Source: Marinobacter lipolyticus
GTDB taxonomy: Bacteria; Pseudomonadota; Gammaproteobacteria; Pseudomonadales; Oleiphilaceae
NCBI RefSeq assembly: GCF_018424605.1
Contig: NZ_QTKT01000005.1
Coordinates: 205,334 to 269,333 of the forward strand
Reading direction: 5' to 3'
Length of the DNA: 64,000 nucleotides
Shown here: positions 60,908 through 64,000 of the stretch, piece by piece
Layout: each line of letters opens with the position of its first letter
How positions within the stretch are numbered: position 1 is the stretch's first letter
Notes under the pieces: model-generated
What the model saw: only the letters and a program-made list of their open reading frames with translations
The model's database searches: none
Told to the model about the DNA's origin: nothing
Program-made: the position numbers and the translations under genes

Positions 60908-62665
60908 ATGTTACCCCACCACAGACACCGCCGGATTGCTGGTCGCTTTTTGCTTCTTGCAGCGCTATTGCTGTCGGCCGCCCCGGTTCTGGCCAATCAG
61001 GTGGAGGTAGACGTGGAAGGCGACTACCCGCAGCTGCAGGAAAATGCCGAAGTGTTCCTCGGCGAGGTGGAAGGCCGCACCGCGGCGAATCTGCGTCGCT
61101 ATTCCAGCACCGCAATGCAGCAGGTGCGCGAGGCCCTGCGGGCCCTGGGCTACTACAGCCCGATCATTGACTGGGACGTGTCGGGTGGAGATGGTGAGGA
61201 TGATCTTCCGGTCCTGACTTTGACGGTGATTCCCGGTGAACCGGTGCGGATCCGTTCGCGGGATGTGGTGATTGAGGGGCCGGCAGGGGACGATGGCAGT
61301 TTCCGCGAGGCGATTCCTGAATCACCGGCGGAGGGCGACATCCTGAACCATGGGCAGTACACCGGTCTGCGCCAGTCGATCCAGAACCGGGCCCGCCGGC
61401 TGGGCTATTTCGACGGTGAATTCGTCATCCGAAAGCTTGAGGTGGACCCGGAGAACCGCATCGCCGATATCACCCTGCGATTTCGCAGTGGGGAGCGCTA
61501 CCGGCTGGGCGAGGTCACCTTCGAAGACGGCCACGGCTTCGAGAACAGCCTGTTGGAGCAGTTTGTTACCTTTGAGCCGGGGCAGCCGTTTCACGCCGAT
61601 GAAATCGCCGGGCTGAGCCAGGATCTGTCCAATAGCGGGTATTTCTCCGGTGTGGATGTGGATGCCTCCCCCGGCAATGCCCGCGATGGTGTCATCCCCG
61701 TCCGGGTCGGGCTGACCACCCGTCCGCCACGCTCGGTGGCCGCCGGGGTGGGGTTTTCAACGGATGTGGGCCCGCGGTTTCGCGGCAACTGGCTGGAGCA
61801 CTGGATCAATCCCATGGGCCATCGCCGGGGCGTGGAAACCGAATTGTCGGCCCCGCGCCAGAACATCACTACCTGGTATGAGCTGCCGCTCGATCCCCCC
61901 ATGACAGACTCCATCCGGCTGGGGGCCGGCTACCAGCGTGAGGACATTGAAGACGTGGAGTCGGAGCTGCTGACCCTGGGCCAGCAGTGGAAGCATCAGC
62001 TGGACAACGACTGGATGCAGATTGCTTCTATCCGCTGGGAGGGTGAGCGCTTCCGCATCGGCGAGGACGATCGCAAAACCAGTAGCCTGTTATTGCCGGG
62101 GCTGGGGTACTCCAAGCTCCAGGCCAATTCTCCGCTGGACCCTTCAAAGGGGTACCGGGTTCAGGTGGATGTCACCGGATCCCACCGGGCGGTGATCTCC
62201 GATGTGGACATCCTGCATGTAAATTTTCTTGCGCGGGGGCTGTACACCCTGGCCGCCAGGCACCGTTTCCTGGCGCGCTTCCAGCTTGGGGGCGTTGCCA
62301 CCAACGAGTTTGATGATGTGCCGCCGTCGTTGCGCTTTTTCGCCGGTGGTGATCAGAGTGTGCGGGGTTATGGCTACGAAACCCTGTCCCCGGAGGATGA
62401 GGACGGCGTCGCGGTGGGCGGTCGATATCTGATGGTGGGCAGTGTCGAGTATCAGTACGAATTCAAGCAGAACTGGCGGGTGGCGGCGTTCGTCGACGAG
62501 GGCAATGCGATAGACGACCTGCCGGACCCGCTGGCTACCGGCGTCGGTATCGGGATCCGCTGGGTCAGCCCGGTTGGCCCGCTGCGTCTTGACGTTGCTC
62601 GCGGGCTCGACGAGGAATTCGGCGGCGGCTGGCGTATTCACTTCTCCATGGGGCCGGAGCTGTGA
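60908..62665 (+). CDS. tamA: Translocation and assembly module outer-membrane protein TamA
   Basis: A 585-residue Omp85-family protein, normal for TamA. It has a signal peptide (MLPHHRHRRIAGRFLLLAAL, cleavage after LANQ near residue 30) and three POTRA domains ('DVEGDYPQLQENAEVFLGEV', 'GEPVRIRSRDVVIEGPAG', 'YRLGEVTFEDGHGFENSLL'). It ends in a 16-strand barrel whose signature is 'FFAGGDQSVRGYGYETLSPED' and whose C-terminus is 'GIRWVSPVGPLRLDVARGLD'. With TamB it moves phospholipids or inserts proteins in the outer membrane. The ATG at 60908 fits the signal peptide; the frame is open earlier but without homology. Confidence 0.94.
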   Translation: MLPHHRHRRIAGRFLLLAALLLSAAPVLANQVEVDVEGDYPQLQENAEVFLGEVEGRTAANLRRYSSTAMQQVREALRALGYYSPIIDWDVSGGDGEDDLPVLTLTVIPGEPVRIRSRDVVIEGPAGDDGSFREAIPESPAEGDILNHGQYTGLRQSIQNRARRLGYFDGEFVIRKLEVDPENRIADITLRFRSGERYRLGEVTFEDGHGFENSLLEQFVTFEPGQPFHADEIAGLSQDLSNSGYFSGVDVDASPGNARDGVIPVRVGLTTRPPRSVAAGVGFSTDVGPRFRGNWLEHWINPMGHRRGVETELSAPRQNITTWYELPLDPPMTDSIRLGAGYQREDIEDVESELLTLGQQWKHQLDNDWMQIASIRWEGERFRIGEDDRKTSSLLLPGLGYSKLQANSPLDPSKGYRVQVDVTGSHRAVISDVDILHVNFLARGLYTLAARHRFLARFQLGGVATNEFDDVPPSLRFFAGGDQSVRGYGYETLSPEDEDGVAVGGRYLMVGSVEYQYEFKQNWRVAAFVDEGNAIDDLPDPLATGVGIGIRWVSPVGPLRLDVARGLDEEFGGGWRIHFSMGPEL

Positions 62666-64000
62666 CGAACACCGACACGCAAACAGATAACGACACCGGG
62701 CAGGACCGGGATAACAGCCAGTCGCCGCGTAGCTGGCGGTTCTGGCTGCTGGTGGTTCTGCTTGCGATGGTGCTGGTGCCACTGCTCCTGGTGGCCGTGC
62801 TGTTGCTGGTGCTGCGGTCGGAAACCGGCACGGCCTGGGTGATCGATCAGGTTCCGGGCCTGACCGTGGAGGGTGATGCCGGTTCGCTGTTCGGCTACTG
62901 GCACGCGGATTCCGTGCGCTGGCAGGGCTACGGAACCGGTCTGTCGCTGGACGCCGTGGTTGTGGACTGGTCCCCCGGTTGCCTGTTGAGCAAGGAATTG
63001 TGTCTGGACACGCTGCACGCCGATCGCATCCGTTTGCGGCTGCAGCCCTCCGGGGAGCCGGACGAGCCAAGGCAGGACATCAGCCTGCCGCTGGTGAACC
63101 TGCCGGTCGGAATCCGCATCGGTGATGTGCGCCTGGGAAGTTTTACGGTAAACGACGCCAGGATCTGGGACCGGTTGGAACTCAAGGCCCGCGGCTCGGG
63201 GCCGGACTGGGTCATCGGGCAGGCCAGTTACCGTCTGGATGAGATTGCGGTGGACGCCTCCGGGCGGCTGGAGACCCGGGGTGACTGGCCCCTGGACCTC
63301 GAGGTGGAGGTGTCTCTGCCGCCGCCCCGGGGCGAGCGTTGGCAAATTGCCCTGGACCTCACAGGCAGTGCTGAAGACCTCAGGCTGGCCGCCCGCAGCC
63401 AGGGCTATCTGGATGCCACGGCCACGGGACGTGGTGCTCCCCTGGACAAGCGCCTGCCGCTGCGGCTGGAGCTTGCATCGCCAGAATTCCAGGCACTGGA
63501 TGCGCTGCCGCCAACGCTGACTCTGAAGAACTGGCGACTGGCCCTGGACGGCAGTCTTGCGAACGGCTTCGACACCCGTTCAAGCGCCGAACTCCCCGGC
63601 AGCGAAGGGCCGGTTCAGGTGCAATTGCGGGGGCAGGTAACCACCGCCGGTGCCACCGGGGTAACGCTGCGGTTGCGCGGCCCTGACAGCGGGCCGCAGC
63701 CGGGAACGGCTGAACTCGCCGGCGACGTTAGCTGGGCGGACGTGCTGACCGCGGATCTGCGTCTCGCCCTTGAGGCTTTCCCCTGGTACAGCCTGCTGCC
63801 AGACATGCAACAGCCCCCGGTCACCCTTCGCCGTTTGCAGGGCGATCTGCAGTACCGGGGCGGCCGTTACAACGCGCAGCTGAACGCAGAGGTGACCGGG
63901 CCGGCCGGTGACGCCGAGCTGGAAACGGCTCTGAACGGTGACCTCGAATCGGTCTCTCTGAGCAATCTGTTGATCAGCACGGGGGCGGGCTCACTGGGGG
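62662..64000 (+). CDS. tamB: Translocation and assembly module protein TamB (partial, runs off the window)
   Basis: The gene begins at GTG 62662, overlapping the tamA stop (GTGA), and is open to the right edge, giving the first ~446 residues. A cytoplasmic N-terminus precedes one transmembrane helix (~25-52, WRFWLLVVLLAMVLVPLLLV). The periplasmic part shows 'SETGTAWVIDQVPGLTVEGDAGSLFGYWHADSVRW' and 'LPVGIRIGDVRLGSFTVNDARIW', matching TamB, followed by beta-strand repeats characteristic of AsmA/TamB. It forms a periplasm-spanning hydrophobic groove that carries lipids to TamA. Coupled translation with tamA is indicated by the overlap. Confidence 0.9.
   Translation, partial: MTNTDTQTDNDTGQDRDNSQSPRSWRFWLLVVLLAMVLVPLLLVAVLLLVLRSETGTAWVIDQVPGLTVEGDAGSLFGYWHADSVRWQGYGTGLSLDAVVVDWSPGCLLSKELCLDTLHADRIRLRLQPSGEPDEPRQDISLPLVNLPVGIRIGDVRLGSFTVNDARIWDRLELKARGSGPDWVIGQASYRLDEIAVDASGRLETRGDWPLDLEVEVSLPPPRGERWQIALDLTGSAEDLRLAARSQGYLDATATGRGAPLDKRLPLRLELASPEFQALDALPPTLTLKNWRLALDGSLANGFDTRSSAELPGSEGPVQVQLRGQVTTAGATGVTLRLRGPDSGPQPGTAELAGDVSWADVLTADLRLALEAFPWYSLLPDMQQPPVTLRRLQGDLQYRGGRYNAQLNAEVTGPAGDAELETALNGDLESVSLSNLLISTGAGSLG

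Overview
This window comes from a high-GC marine gammaproteobacterium, most likely Marinobacter or a close relative. The evidence is an MvaT-type (not H-NS) nucleoid protein, a polar-flagellum cluster (flagellin-flaG-fliD-fliS), TamA/TamB, type II secretion genes gspN-C-D, YajQ, FxsA, and many short REP-like palindromes built on GTCGGATTA...TAATCCGAC. The genus assignment is inference from gene content. There are no rRNA genes, CRISPR arrays, prophages or transposases in the window.

Layout. Positions 1-8.9 kb hold a surface-glycan locus: two glycosyltransferases, a PglC-like initiating phosphoglycosyltransferase, and PglD-, PglE- and PglF-like enzymes. Together the last three could make UDP-N,N'-diacetylbacillosamine or a similar sugar. 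A TviB-type UDP-sugar dehydrogenase closes the locus, and a beta-CASP RNA-nuclease-like protein sits inside it. The first 2-3 kb look AT-richer than the rest. The MvaT-like xenogeneic silencer follows, then a secreted protein of unknown function and sbcB. At 12.2-19.2 kb is flagellar filament assembly: two divergent flagellins, one with a sigma54-type and one with a sigma28-type promoter, a TPR/methyltransferase-like partner, flaG, fliD and fliS. At 19.3-27.8 kb is housekeeping (argG, yajQ, fxsA), an AraC regulator, a REC + degenerate GGDEF protein, an AmpG-like transporter with no normal start codon, and an alkyltransferase-like DNA-repair gene between nested inverted repeats. groES-groEL under a sigma32 promoter is followed by gspN-C-D. 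From 33.8 to 43.2 kb come an M48 protease, LemA, an EAL phosphodiesterase, sodB, purEK, a coiled-coil protein and a lipoprotein. A tRNA Val-Asp-Val operon (43.7-44.1 kb), a lipid-metabolism pair (high-molecular-weight FabG and thiolase), tRNA-fMet and a GMC oxidoreductase follow.

The most interesting region is 49.1-55.6 kb. A PmrAB/QseBC-type two-component pair is divergent from a five-function gene train: a thermostable-hemolysin-family protein, an AMP-dependent acyl ligase fused to a heme-oxygenase-like di-iron oxidase, an SDR reductase and a periplasmic TPR protein. The shared intergenic region carries two PmrA/QseB-type 6-5-6 direct repeats. This looks like an envelope-stress-controlled acyl-activating and oxidising pathway whose product I cannot name.

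The end of the window holds an amidase, a pore-less voltage-sensor-like protein, two acyl-CoA dehydrogenases, and tamA with the start of tamB. tamB runs off the right edge, and the first glycosyltransferase runs off the left edge.
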